From: Megalonaias nervosa
Taxonomy: Eukaryota; Mollusca; Bivalvia; Unionida; Unionidae
Reading direction: 5' to 3'
Length of the DNA stretch: 64,000 nucleotides
Assembly: GCA_016617855.1 (NCBI GenBank)
Contig: JAECUM010004446.1
Location: forward strand, 31,318-95,317
Every line of letters starts with the position of its first letter. Position 1 is the first letter of the stretch. Below, in pieces: positions 36,362-52,486 of the stretch. The position numbers were made by a program, and so were the translations under genes. The notes beneath the pieces are model-generated. The model saw nothing but the letters and a program-made list of their open reading frames with translations. It was not told where the DNA came from and ran no database searches.

Positions 36362-37772
36362 TTAGCTCATTAACTCGAGATTTTTGTCATTTTCGCCTGA
36401 AATGCAAGTAGGAAACACATTTTGGGGGCTATTTCTAAATACATCCTAATACATTGACTTCCAAGAGATTTCTGGTTAACCTGATGCCTAGTTATGTTAG
36501 AAACGTCATTTTGCTTTGGCTACTTCACTTGTGCATGAACAGAAAGGTAAAAGTTGGGATTTTTTTTTTTTTTTTTTTGCTTAACGGACCCAACATTTTC
36601 ATATCCAGACCACTTTTTATTCCAAATGCCCATCTTATCCTACTTTCTGCAAAGGTTCACCCGTCTGTGTGCAGTTCAGACCGGTCTGCCTTAGATCTGA
36701 GGCCAACAAAGTCTAAAATTTGGACACAAAATCGGATTCAAAAAATTATGTTTTTTCCTCTGTATTTTGTAGTGCAACTAGAAAGCCAGATTATTTGGTA
36801 TCATTGCAGAGTTACATTTATCTACCTTTCTATAATACCACCCACTTTAATGTATCTTAACTCATTAACCCCCGAGCCAAATAGCTAGGCATTCCCCTAC
36901 AGCATACACGCAGAGAGATCACCTAGAGCAGTGTCAGCCCTACCAATGCCTGTATCCCTGAGACTTGCTGAGAGTACTTGGCCTGCATATTTTTACCGAG
37001 GGTGCTACTTGCAATAAATGTTATTTTCTTATTTATGTTCCTTCATTTAAGCTAAAATCTGGCACAGCAGTTCTCAATAAAATTACATACATAATAGTAT
37101 AAATTTCATGCTACATGCTGAAATAAAACTGATGCATAAAGATAAAATAAATGATTTTCTTACCAATTTGTTTCTCTTGCCATGAATAATCCATAAAAAT
37201 CCATTATGAATTCACACTGAAAGATTAACACTATCAACACATGAAATTCATTCCATTTTATGTAAACAGAAACTCCTCTTGACATCTTTCTTGCAATCTT
37301 AACCTCGTGTGAATACTCGTCAGAGTCTGTCAAGTAAAAGTCTACTCCCAGCGGCTGATTCTTGTAATTTTCATCATTTTCTAATCTAATTTCCACTATT
37401 TTTGCCGCTAACAAAAACAATTTCTTTCCTTTTGTTCGGCAATGTTCACTCTATCTATGTAAGTTAAACTTTCATTGGTTAAAATACTTGCATAATTAGG
37501 AAATGGCTTGAAATCAATCAATGGTTTGTGCCGATTTAACTCGTCGTGCGGGATACAGGCCTAGACTAATACTGCTACTCAGACTCGGCACTTGGGAAAC
37601 AAGCTAGGTAAAGTGCGCTATGTTATCGTGGCACTTGGGAGATGAGGAAGGGAAAGTACGAGTTATAGAAGCAGCAGGGGTTAATGAGTTAAATGACCTT
37701 GACGCTACAGAACTTGGAAGTTGGCTACAATCTCCTGATACATAAATGAGGCACCAGAGGTTAACAAGTTAA
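36362..37772 (-). mobile_element. piggyBac-type element family A, copy 2, split by a family B element
   Basis: The outer ends are TAGCTCATTAACTCG (left) and AGAGGTTAACAAGTTAA (right), decayed versions of the family A terminal repeat. The parts on either side of 36857-37692 align with the two sides of a single point in copy 1: CCACCCACTTTAATGTATC on the left, ATGACCTTGACGCTACAGA on the right. Net length without the insert is about 575 bp, against 592 bp in copy 1. Confidence 0.85.
36857..37692 (-). mobile_element. Internally deleted family B element inserted in family A
   Basis: An 836-bp unit with TTAA at both ends and the 14-bp terminal repeat, one base off at the left (CTCATTAACCCCCG). Both subterminal regions match the full element at 14480-17073. 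The transposase core is missing: the minus frame 37160-37420 joins the start of the protein (Asn-Gln-Pro-Leu-Gly-Val-Asp-Phe-Tyr-Leu-Thr-Asp-Ser-Asp) directly to former 3' sequence. In this copy the protein start is open, whereas the full-length copy has a stop there. Confidence 0.9.
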
Positions 37773-37899
37773 AGCTGTAAACCTCCAGTTACATAAGCAT
37801 TAATCTGTTGACTACATCTGAGCTTAATCCAAGATGTCACTGCTATATACAAGCTTTAATCTGTTGACTGTTTCTGAGCATCATCTGTGCCTTAGGCCG

Positions 37900-38072
37900 G
37901 AAAAAAAAAATGCCTTTTCTATTGCACTGGTTTTAAAGGTAGATAAGCATGCCAATTTCTTTTAAACATTATATATATAGATGTATTTAATGGGATTTTT
38001 GGTGATTTTTTTTTTTAACCAGGGGTGGGGGGGATTACTCAAGTCAGCAATGACAAACAGGGACCAGAAATG
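37900..38072 (+). repeat. Dispersed repeat family F, copy 3
   Basis: Shares CTATTGCACTGGTTTTAAAG, the T tract followed by AACCAGGGGTGG, and the end CAGGGACCAGAAATG with copy 1. Shorter, lacking most of the middle. The stretch to 39841 shows no gene. Confidence 0.6.
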
Positions 38073-39841
38073 TTTTTTTCACCTTATTTGTGTGTAAATA
38101 TTGTTCTGTACATCGATTCCCCCTCCTCCCATTTTTCAGTCTTTTGTCTGAAGATGCAAATACACACCAAGCTTAGCCACTCTAAACAAGTTGGAAAATG
38201 TTCTTTATGGTTGTTATGAACAAGTATTATCTTCTAGATATTTCACTAACATAAGCACTGCCAAAGTTTCACTTTCTTAGTCTGTCCTTTGCTGACTATT
38301 ATGAGAAAATTTCTTGTTTGCTCCACAATGCAATGTTAGTTTTATCAATACCATAGTCTTTTTTGAAACAGTAATATTCTGAATAAATAAATATCTTCAC
38401 GCTATCATTTCAATTAAGATTCTTATTTACTTATTTTAATACATTATAGACCCATAGAATTTTGAAACACATGATCCCACTGTGCTTAATTGATTAGAAA
38501 AGAAATTAATTTTGCATGCTACTTTTAAATCATAACTGCCAACTCATGAGTACAAAATTACTGACTGCTTATGACAAAAATACTGATTTTCAGAAACAAG
38601 TACTTATTTTTAAAATTTTAATGCATATGTAATTATTTACAAGATCTACAACCATCAGTAAAGTAGGACAGTACCTTAATTATTTAATGTCAAAGATGCA
38701 TGTGTTGCACTCTTGCACCTTCTGAATGGGCACCCTGCTCAGACGCAGGGTGTTTGTAGGAGCCTTTTCCACACCTTGTTTTTTGTTTTTTTTAATCGTA
38801 ATCGATTCCAATGTATCATCTTTCACTGATGATCTGAATTCTGTGTGATTTTCTTACTGATCTGTGTTCGTTCCAGCACACAAGTAATCCTTTGCGATTT
38901 TATTCTCTGGAAAAAGTGTGCGAAATAAATCAACAGCAACACCAGTAATTGAACGAGGAATGTTCATTTCTAAATGAAATTTAATAAACCGAATTTCAAT
39001 CAAATTACATGAAGGATCTCTCTGGTATTAATATATGTCGCAAGTTCATGCTGAGTTTTTGAGGATGAAGCAGCAAGCTGATAGCAGCTTTTTCATGCTC
39101 TTCTATGTAATGGGCACCTCCATGCCCAATTGTGAAATCACACTGCACAATTTGCAAAATGCAAAGTTTTCTCCTTTACTAGATGGTTTCACAAATCTAA
39201 ACAAGATGGTACAATTGTCCTTGTAGTTCCGTTTTCTTGTCTTTCCTGCAGAAAATTCTGAATATCATGCTTTCCTTTTCAACATGATTAGAAACTGAAT
39301 ATTACGAAGATGAGATAGTGATGGTGGCAACTGACTGCGCAATCCAATATGGCAGTTAAAGATGGCACGGTAGCCTTGATTTCGAACGAACCAATCATAT
39401 TTTCGAACTCTATTCCTATATATATGTGATACATTTCTATCCAGAATGGAATTGAGTACCCATTTCAAACAGAAAACTGCAAGGAAATTTTTTTTTTTAA
39501 ATTTTAATATTAAAAAACATTTTTTGCAAGAAAACATACACCAGTATTCAGGTTCAACATCAATTTTTCAGTCCAAAAATCACTTCCCGTTATCTTAACA
39601 CTTTCCCAGCTCCATTAATCTGTTATAGTTCATAAGTTTAAAAATTAATTTAATTGTCGCTATCAGCCATTTTGGTGTTCTCTGTAGCTTGTATTTTAAA
39701 CATGCATTTGTAAAACTTCATTAATTCAAGGTTCAAATGACAGATTGCTTGCTCCAGGGCCCAACATACCATACAAATTTAGTTAACAACAATACATGTC
39801 AGGCCAAAGAACCCAGATGTGCAGAGGTCATGTATTAATGT
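38073..39841. other. No gene seen
   Basis: Short frames only. The 90-residue minus frame at 39265-39537 has no family features. Confidence 0.4.
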
Positions 39842-40022
39842 AAACCACAACACGCACACTGGTTTTAACTGCACTTTTCACACATTATACTGACTGTATC
39901 ATGCCAAGGAAATGGGAGTCAAGTGCCTTTCCCAAGTTCACACCCAAGCAACCAACCCAGGACCCATAACCCTTGGACTACGAACCTGTTATTCTGAACT
40001 ATACCAGTTCCCACCACTAAAA
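39842..40022 (-). mobile_element. SINE-III, copy 1
   Basis: On the minus strand a tRNA-like head (GGTATAGTTCAGAATAACAGG, then a decayed GGTTATGGGTCC) is followed by GGGAAAGGCACTTGACTCCC and GCATGATACAG. The same block order is found at 56322-56470. The GGGAAAGGCACTT core is typical of a conserved SINE domain in invertebrates (recalled, not checked). Confidence 0.6.
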
Positions 40023-40335
40023 TGTAGCAATGGTGAGAAATTTTCCCGCATAAATATACCCAGAGTTGTATTACCGTATTTTATGCATTTTTTTCGTACC
40101 CTTTAATTTTTCGTACACAATCCAGTTATCAAAATAATAATTATTTAAATGCATCATAATTTTTTGTACATATCACTTTGTATTATTTGAAAAATTCATT
40201 AATTTATCAGACATAAAATTTCCACTAAGAAGATTTACGTTTGCAAAACTGATCGAAAATACCGTATTCCCATTTTGTTTTTACAAAAATTAATGATTAA
40301 TTGTTGGTGAGAAAATATAATGATTGATGCATAAG

Positions 40336-40577
40336 CATGGGCACCCGCAGCATAGGTCAAGGGGGGGTCACGTGATCCCCCATGGAAATCTTACTGCAAT
40401 ATATATTCCGACAAGTTTAATCATGCAAATGAAGCTGAAAATATGTCACAAGATTCTGTTCAAAACGCTTAGTAAATATTAGCTTTAGTTTCCGACTGCT
40501 TACTATACTAACTCTCCCGGCCGTGACTGACTGCCCCCCCCCCTCCACTTTTGCAAAAGATCCTGCGGGCACCCATG
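40336..40577. mobile_element. hAT-like MITE, 242 bp
   Basis: The terminal inverted repeat is CATGGGCACCCGCAG on the left and CATGGGTGCCCGCAG as reverse complement on the right, two mismatches in 15. The flanking octamers TGCATAAG and TGCATAAA match at 7 of 8. An 8-bp duplication fits hAT. The interior has GGGGGGGTCACGTGATCCCCC-type and poly-C stretches and no coding region. Confidence 0.75.
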
Positions 40578-40585
40578 TGCATAAA

Positions 40586-42057
40586 CTCTTATTGTCATTA
40601 CAATATCTACTGGTGTTTATTAACAAATGAACAAAGGACTTTACAGACCATACCTTTAAATATTATCGTTAATTAGTTCTCCTTATTAAGTCCGTCACCG
40701 TAACAAAACACCACCTGCATTTTAAAACGAGTTCAGAAGCTCTTTGGTGTTCTCTTATCCAACAAAAATTACATCTCAGTACATGCTAAAATGAAGACCA
40801 CAGACCATTGGTCAACTAGTCTTATTGTTTCATTAGTCATACAAACATAAAATGTAAAAACCTTGTCATTTTCCATCGTAAATTTGAAAGTCACGGACTC
40901 CGTTAAATCGATTTGTATATATACATCTTTTAAGTGCTTGTTCTGTTTTGACTTGGATATAATTAACATTTTATTGCAAATCTATTCAATGATATACCCC
41001 ACTATTATCTTTATTGGCGAGTTCGAATAACATGTAATGCATATGATCGCTTGTCCTTATAACATCTGCTATATGGACAACGGCTTCAATAGCACATTGA
41101 CATACTTTCATTTCCCTAAAGCAAGCCTCATTTCCCTACTAGCAGCCTCGCTGATTTGACCTTTTCAGTCGATTCTTGCCCTCAATCTGGTTTCAACTAG
41201 AATACCCAAAGCGCTAAGCATGTTTAATTACCGTGTAAATAACACTGTATAGCCATGTGGTTGTTGTGACAATGTACATCGTAATTAAAACAAGAATGAA
41301 CTGTTGATTTAGCGGTGTTTATTCCTAATGGAATATAGTAGGGTCGAAATACATGAGGATTATCCCACTCGTCAGGTAACTGAAAATAATCTTTTTTTCT
41401 CTTTGCAAAAGCTACAAATAAAAACTACACTGAATAAATACGGTCTTGTACACTGAAATTTTTTTGTTTGATTGATCTCTCTGGCGCGCGTGCACACACA
41501 CACACACACGCACACTCATGCACATTAACTTAAAACGTTGATTTCAAGTTCTTTATTTTTTATTGCAATTTGATAATGAGATTATTGTTGCGGTAAAAAT
41601 ACAACTTGCACTTAATTTCTTGACGATGTGGGGTCGTATCGTTGAGTACAATTTACCAATAAATAATACCCATAACTTATACATGTTCAAACCATCTTGA
41701 TCATTTTGCCAATATTACGCAACATAACAGCTACATATGTTCTAAATGCAGACGAGCTTGCACACCGAGACATAATTCTTTCTCTCTCTCTCTCTCTCTC
41801 GTTCACTAGTAACGACAGTACTTTTGATTTATGAGACAGAAAATATACGTTTACTTTGTACGTTTGTACCGTTAGGTTGTCGAGTAGTGTGTTTACTGTA
41901 GAACTTGTTTTGGTATGATCCTTTATTTTTCACACACGGTCAGCACCACCAAATGATAATTATTTATTTTACATATAATTTTTCGTACACTGAAATTAAT
42001 AATTATTTTTTCATATACGAAAAATTACATAAAATACAGTATTATCCAACTCCAGTC
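40586..42057. other. No gene seen; CA and CT microsatellites
   Basis: A (CA)n tract lies at 41491-41510 and a (TC)n tract at 41779-41800. No protein-like frame recognised. Confidence 0.5.
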
Positions 42058-42165
42058 ATGCCAACAAAAAAAATATGTTTCCAGCTGGCCGACCATCCCA
42101 GCTTTTCTTTGCCAACCCTAGCACTTTTCCCTCAGGGTTTAAAAAAAATTAAATTTAACATGTTC
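42058..42165 (-). repeat. Dispersed repeat family F, copy 5 (partial)
   Basis: In reverse complement it reads a T-rich run, CCCTGAGGGAAAAGTGCTAGG, then GATGGTCGGCCAGCTGGAAAC, matching the second half of copies 1 and 2. Confidence 0.5.
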
Positions 42166-42244
42166 TGAAACTGATTTGCGCATCTGAGCTGATGTGTGTG
42201 TGTGTGTGATCTGGATTTTTTAACATAGCTTTAACTAAATTTTT

Positions 42245-42521
42245 CAGTCATATCACTATGATGTCTGCAGTGTGGCAGTTTATAGTGATGTCTAGCACTG
42301 TGGCATCGTGCCGCAGACATGTAGCATGATGTCCCACCCAGTCACATTATCCTGACACCAGGCCGACCAGTCCTAACACTAACCTCTTAATGTTGAATGC
42401 AAAGCGAGGCAGCTGTTAGCACCATTTTTGTACATCTTTGGTATGACTCGGCCGGTGATCGAACCCACAACCTCCTGCATCCAAGGCGGATGCTCTAACC
42501 ACTAGGCCACCGGAGCGGTTT
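42245..42521 (-). mobile_element. SINE-II, tRNA-like head with long body
   Basis: On the minus strand the head reads GGTGGCCTAGTGGTTAGAGC (A-box) and GTGGGTTCGATCACCGG (B-box). A non-tRNA body follows, with TTAGTGTTAGGACTGGTCGG and GACTGGGTGGGACATCATGC. The head does not pair as a complete cloverleaf and is fused to the body, so it is a SINE, not a tRNA gene. Similar tRNA-headed SINEs with this kind of body are common in molluscs, as far as I recall. Confidence 0.75.
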
Positions 42522-45501
<2,980 letters not shown>

Positions 45502-46786
45502 CTGAAAGAAATTGACCATACAGTTAATTTCATATGATTGTTTAATATTTAGTCAAATTGTGAATAATCTCTCACAAACTACTGACACTAAAAGTGTTAG
45601 AAACACTGCTTACAATATAAAGGCAAAAAAGAAATTTTAGTGGTTTTGGATATATAGGATAAAGTTGTGAAGGTAGTTTGCTAATGAGGGGGGGGAATAG
45701 ATTTAAATGAAGCATAAAGTAGAAAATAAGCATAATTCATAACCTTAATTTAACATCAATTGTAATTACATCCCTTTTTAATTTTTCCTCCAAATTTTCT
45801 GTACTTCTTTCCAATCCCCCACCCCCTTCCAAACAGTCTGCAGGAAAAAACAGGGTTGGTCAGTTAATTAGAACTACACATATTTTAACTGGCCTAATCA
45901 TGGTCTATTCTAGGACATGCTATTGCAGGATTCGTGTCATGTCAAACACAACATACCCAAAATTCTACCAAAGGTGTAAAAATTACACAGTATTTGCAAA
46001 CCCTAGCTGTATTGACTTTAATAAATCCCCATACATTTAGAAACCACACCAATTTTGAAGAATTTCCCCTCTCCAAAATGTTAAGTTCTAGGACTGACTA
46101 TTACTAAAAGGGCTTATATGAACACCTTTCAAATATTCATTTATGAATAAATGCTATGATAATAATTCAATATAGTACTCCCTCCTTCTACTGTTGTCCG
46201 TGGGAAGCATGAAGTATACCATCTCAGGGTTCAGAAATTTTTTCCCCATGCTCTCAGCCCTTTGATGAATGAATTAGTTACTCATCCATGTATTCATTTT
46301 ACTCAAAACAGTATATTCCTTCACTACACTGCACTCTCCCTTACCAAAAAGCCACCAGTACCTGATAAGGATTGATATTAAAATGGGCAAAAAAATTGGA
46401 CTATTAATTAAGGTTCATAACAATGACAGCAAATTTGAAATCCTTTAAATATGAAGACCCTTATAGCAATGAGAAACAAGGATGGTCACCAACCAGAAAC
46501 ATATTTTGCTGAACCAAATTTATCAACAAAGTAAGTGTCATTTTAATGTTGATAAATATTCCTTGTCAATGAGCCATCACATATTTCAAATCAAAACTGT
46601 AAGACAGGAAATGTCAAAATCTATGATAGTCCCATGACGTAATACACTGGTCCATTTCTAGGAAGTTACTTGAGGGAACATCCAATGTCTCCATATTACA
46701 TTGTGTACATTTTTAATGATTTCAAAGTTGATGGAAATTGGTGGAGACACCTAAAATATTTCTTTCAAATTAAGTGAACATATTTC
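45502..46786. other. Probable 5' intron of HIPK
   Basis: This lies upstream (minus strand) of the HIPK acceptor. No exon or promoter could be assigned. It contains poly-G near 45690 and short simple runs. Confidence 0.4.
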
Positions 46787-46872
46787 TAGCACTTTTTCCC
46801 CCCAAGGTAAAACAAATAAAATGCAAAAAAACGCCTACCCTAATTTTTAAAACCAGTACAATAGGAAACAAG
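46787..46872 (-). repeat. Dispersed repeat family F, copy 4 (short form)
   Basis: In reverse complement it reads TTTCCTATTGTACTGGTTTT, AGGGTAGGCG, a T tract, then TTACCTTGGGGGG and AAAAAGTGCTAG. Same block order as copy 1 with the centre missing, so the core of the family is about 85 bp. Confidence 0.6.
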
Positions 46873-47685
46873 TTTTTTTGTGGCTTTATAGAAATATCTG
46901 ATGGCATTTTCATTCAGGCTTAACTCTGCATCAATAAAGCTGCATCCCTGAAAATACCAATGACGGGGGGGGGGGGAGCTTAACACTGTCTAACCTTAGA
47001 ACACAAGTACATCAAAGGTATTGATTTTCTATTGGCAAAAAATTATTTCCTGGAATTCAAGATAAGACTATTTCTTTTAAATGCAGAGTGTTAATAAAAT
47101 CTTGAATATTTGGCAGCACTAACAAAATTTTCAAATTAACTGCTATGGTTGGCATATTGTAGATCAGATAGGCACCATTTTCACAGAAGACAAAGTCACA
47201 TCATTAAAAAGTCTTTTGGTGAAAAGCATCTGTCATGTGATCATCTATTCAGAGTAAGTAGGGACAGCAAGATTTTCTAGATAACCATCATGGCAGTCAT
47301 GCATGAATGGCACCCTTTTCATTCAGAACCAAGTAGGTATCATGGAAAGTCTTGTGGAGAAAATCCCAAGCCAATATTGCCATCCATTTGAGAAGGAGTG
47401 GAGACAATATTTTCAAAACAGACAACACTATGGACTTATTAACAGTCAGTTTGCATGATTTATTTGATTTATTTTTATTTACGACCAACTAGATATCACA
47501 AGAACTCTTTTGGTGAATACACATGTACAATCCAATTAGGAAGAGCGACGTCATTTTAAATATGACCATTGTGATGGCCATATTGGATGTCTAAACAGAA
47601 CCATTTTTATCTACAACAAAGTAGACCATGGACTGAATGCATGTGTAATGTTTCAAGGCAATTCTCCATGTAGTTTAGTAGTTAC

Positions 47686-49272
47686 CAGGGGTCACGCTAC
47701 CAGGCGAAGTGGGCGATTAAGTCGCCTAAAAAATGTAAACTTCGCCTTCTTCTGTTAGGAAAGCGAAAACGACTTCGCCCTGTGATTTTTTTTTCAGCGG
47801 TACATTGACAAATACATTTTGAGATGCCCCCTCGCCTTAAGCAGGTTTATTCTAGCCTTGTTTTGTAGCTAATACTATTCTTTAAGCCAGCAATAGCTAG
47901 GCCTAGTTTTGATATCAGTTAGCTGACAAATAAACTCTTGCACATTCACAGGCATGTGTTTCGATAACTGATTGACCATTAACCATTTCCCGAGTTGGAA
48001 ACTAGGCCCCTATCACTACCCGATCTGCGCATGTTATCCTTCGATGATAAAAACATACATACTTGTGTTTCAAAACTTTAACAATAGTACGTATATAGCA
48101 GTTTGTGTTTTAAGACTAAAATCGGTGATCTGGATATTTTATCTGCCTCTTGTACTCTATTTCATCATAAAATTAGTTTTAAACTCGAAGTGTACCAGTA
48201 ACAGGGAAAAAAATGGCAGACACCACTATGTCTGGGAAGCACCAGTTTATTTGATTGTCTGTTTTCGTAAATCATCGAGCAAATATATACAGACAAATAT
48301 ACACTTCATATAAAGCAAAGCCTAGGTATTATATTATTTAAGATTTAACTTTAAAATGCAATTATATAGGTCAGAAACGTATGAGAAAATGCTATGCTGT
48401 GGAATTCGTGAGAAGCGTTTTAAGGTCAAAGTTGTTTTCTGACTGGGCTCATATTTGTGAAAATACGGAAAAAAGCTGTGAAGCAGATAATATTTAATCA
48501 ATGCCTAAAATTATTAGAAGTACATAGACAAATAAATAAATCAGAAATCTGCAATCCTATCATAGACTTTTGTAATGAAGCTATATAAAGTGAGTGATTA
48601 CATTACGAATACCCCTCCTTCTAAAAATAGATGCACTCACGTCGGTGTTGATTCGGTTGGAAAGAAGGGTTTAGTTCATATACCAACTATAAATGAGCCA
48701 TGCCTGTAATTTTATGCATTTTAGTGTGTTATGTATGAATAGTTACAGTAATGTTTTATCCACAACAAAGAAATGAGGACACGTGTGTATTTGCCCTCAT
48801 GTACATGGTACAGGGGTTGTGTCAAACGCGTTTAAAAATGTTTGAAAGTGCCATTATTGTGAACTTTTAAAAAGTATATAAAAAAATAAATACAAAAATA
48901 TAATATAAAAAAAATTGATTAAGGGTAGTTGATTAAGCATTTTTACCAATTTCAATTACAATAATGTAATCTAGTTACTCAGTCAAATTTTGTTACACTG
49001 CATTTGCTGTTATTCTCTTTTAGAGTCATATGGCCAAAATAACTAAGAAAATTTTCTACTAGAAAATAAAGTATTGCTTAAATCCAATGTTAAATGAAAA
49101 TATGAATACTGGGAAATAGAGGGCATAATTCAAATAAGAGAACACACATTATATATATATATATTATTTCTTGCTTCGCGTCCACTTCTCCCTGTTGAGC
49201 TCTCACATCTCCCTGTTCTGTTCAAAAGGAGAAGTCACTTCTCCCTAAAATTCAAGTCTAGCTTGACCCCTG
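47686..49272. mobile_element. hAT-like element, CAGGGGTCA ends
   Basis: A 1587-bp unit with 14-bp inverted ends CAGGGGTCACGCTA and (reverse complement) CAGGGGTCAAGCTA, one mismatch. Subterminal sequence is GCGAAGT-rich on the left and GAGAAGT-rich on the right. No clear 8-bp duplication remains (GTAGTTAC against GATGAGAT), so it is old or the ends are misjudged. The 113-residue plus frame at 47972-48313 has no transposase features. A short (TA)n run lies near 49155. Confidence 0.5.
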
Positions 49273-52200
49273 GATGAGATGATGAGCATATTTTAATATG
49301 AAAAATGTAAGTGGGTTCCATAGTGGTAATTTATGTCTATTTGCATGTTAACAATTGGGTCAATGAAAATCCTTCCTCTTTTGAGGTCAAAACTCCTGAA
49401 AATCTTGTGTTCTGTCCTGACCTGACAGGTCTCTTCTGTCACATGTATGTGTACATATATTAACTAATTATGACTTGATGAAAATTTTGAAAACACACAC
49501 CAATGGAGAAAAAGCATTATTATTATTTACAGAGAAGATACAATTTAATAAATATAATTACAAGGTAGACGTAGTAAGCTTGTAAAAGGTAGATATAGTG
49601 TTTTCATTCCACTTTCAAGTATGACTGCCTAGTTTCATATTAACACATTAGCTTTTCACACATGTTTATCTGACATATTTAGCTCATGGATACATCATAC
49701 AAGCAATACAATTGCTATCTAAAAGGCTTTTAAAAACATTATGCGTATCTTTAGTACAGATATGTTTAGCTTTACAAACAGTAAAAGAAACAAAACAAAT
49801 GCACACATTTTAAAAATGCAATTAAGCAACAGAGTATCTAACATGAGTGTTCATTATGAAATTTATGAAATGGGTAAAATAATTTTGCAAGCATTTTGTG
49901 TTTAATATGTAAGAAATATATAGTCAATATGAGATAAAATAATATGTGCAATATTAAGTGATATGATCAAGACAAGGGAGAAATGAATGCATCACAGTGA
50001 ACTATTAGAAATGAGATTTAGAATTTAGGGCCATTCCATTTAAACATACATGGCACCTACAGTTATTATGTTTTGTGTTTGCTTGTTTAAAAATATATGC
50101 CAGGGTACATCTGACTGCATCTATGGGTGACTACTCCACATTAAAATTGCCTTCCATGGGTCCCATGTGTATTTTACTGGAATACCTTACATATGTACTG
50201 TGTAAGTACTTCATGCATGGTTAACTTCACAAATAAAAGTTTTTATGAAGAAAGCAGAAGACACAATCACTGTTAGCAAAAACACATCATAACAACTATC
50301 TTAAACAACATCATTAGTTGTATCTAAATTAAGTATCCACAAATGCATTTTTCTCTTTTTTTTTACCAATCTAGATTTTATATACATAATAATTTCCACA
50401 TCTGTATCAAATAAAATGAAAAAGAAAACATCCAGCTTCCTGCATATTTCAAAAATTCAAAATGCAAACATATAACTTTGTTGGTTGACTCTCTGCAAAG
50501 ACAAGTCAGGGTTAAAAATTCTCTGAAAGTATGATAAACTGTGAAAGGTAAGGAATAGCTAAATACATAACATAAACATGATAAGGCAACATGTAACAAA
50601 TGACATACATGTTTGTGTTCAGTAAGGTTTAATGGTAAGCAACAAAGATCATGGTCTGCCATCACATAATACTGCTAGCAGATTGGGCTCTTTATTGTTT
50701 CTTATCAGTGCATTGTGCATACATATATATGCTATGTTTCATAACTGAGAGCTAACTCTCCTTTATAAAAGAAAATTTCTTTTACACATGAAAAATAAAA
50801 CAGTGATCAAAACTAGATATAAGAATATGCAATGTCACAATAAAATCTTAAACAAGCTGAATCTGAAGTGCATGAAAATATTTAGAAAATACCAATATAA
50901 ATAATATGAGAGCAATAAAATGAATTTATATAGTTCATGAGGTTAAAGGTCATCATAATAAACACACACAGACAATGTCATAAACAGTATCCCCACAATT
51001 TGGCTGTACAGAAGAGTCAGCCCCCTTTGCCTAGAACCTGTCTGTCTGTCTCTCTGTCTGTCTCTCTCTCTCTTGCAACCATTAAAACCAATGCAAAATT
51101 TGTGCATATACATAAGAGTAAACCCCACTCTGGAGGTTCACACACTTTCTCTATCTCAATATGGTGACATCAATTAAAACACATGGGACCAGCTCAACCA
51201 ATAAAGTCAAGTGGCAATAGTCACACCAGACATGCATAGTAGTTGGTTTGAAGATAATGATGATGTTCTAGATGAATTTTAACAGCTTCCTTCCTTCAAT
51301 GAGGCTCACTAGTATGGAGACACTAGTCTAAAAGTAGGCATTTTTATGTTAGTTTAGAATAAAAGGAGGGTGTGCTTTTATAAATTCATCTGATACAGTA
51401 ATTAAAGATGCTTTAATCTTCAAATGTTGTTAGCACTTTGGTAATTTCTGTTGTGATCAGTTTCCTTGTATTCATCTTCTAAACTTTTAAATGATAGTAT
51501 TCAAACACAGTGCCCATAGATTTCCTTTTGTTTTCAAAAGCAACTATCTTTGCAAATACCTTTAAGTTAGCAAAATACTAGTATGTAAAAATATTCTGGA
51601 TGCGAGAAATTAACAAAATATTTTGCCAAGATAAACCCCTGATCCCAGCAAAACTCAGTTGAAACCCTATGTAAAATCCAACTGAAAGTTATATTACTGT
51701 GATACTGTGTCAGAAACTAATTAAGAGCCTCTAATTTGTGGACACACCTGTTGCATTATTACACTAAGTTAAGAGCAGCCCTGCTTTGTATTATCTTGTT
51801 AATTATGGGGGTTTTTTTGTATCAAATCATATAAAGGGAATGAAATAAAAAAAAATGTTCAAAGGCTTGCAAATCCTAACTGCATAAGATCCAGCAGTCA
51901 CGGTCACATATCACATCATTCATTTCAACTGACTACTCAAACACTGTTATATCATTGCGTAAGTAACAATTAAACTACCTTAAATTATCCTAGTCATTAC
52001 TAAAAGTGATCAAAGCAAGGCAACCAAGCAAAAAGAGTACCTAGTGAATTCAAAGCTTTGTTTGAGAGATACGGATCATTATGGAAAAGTGAGTTCCAAA
52101 GTCTGTAGTGAACTTAAAATTCCTGGATTGGTACTCAAAGATTTGCTCAAGGATGTGCATTAGTCTCACTGTTACTTGCAATGAAATCACAGCATCAATA

Positions 52201-52486
52201 ATTTCACTAATATAACAATTCTAAAAAAAACAGTTTCAACATTGATGGTTTAATCACAAAATAAATATCTCTATTTTTTGAACAAATGCAAACTTGTGAT
52301 TGGTAAGAATATTTCTGAGTAACTTCTGGTATCAAAATAAGCTTTGTAATAGAGGGGCCACATTTATAGGCATGTTTGAGTTGGGAATTAAAATTTGGTT
52401 CTCATCACATGGGAAATTAAAATCTGGTTCTCATCACACACATTTTCTTTTTGCCTTTTACTACTTAATCTTCTGGAGTCATGTTT
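49273..52486. other. Intergenic DNA between IAP and HIPK genes
   Basis: It lies just downstream of the IAP stop codon and upstream of HIPK, both on the minus strand. The IAP 3' UTR and HIPK promoter or 5' exons should be here, but no signal could be fixed. A mixed CTGT/CT microsatellite lies at about 51040-51075. Confidence 0.4.

Noticed and set aside
42440..42521. tRNA gene candidate with A- and B-boxes
   Set aside because: No complete acceptor stem, and the sequence is fused to a SINE body.
47972..48313. 113-codon plus frame inside the hAT-like element as a transposase piece
   Set aside because: No hAT dimerisation or catalytic motif. Hydrophobic composition looks like chance AT-rich translation.
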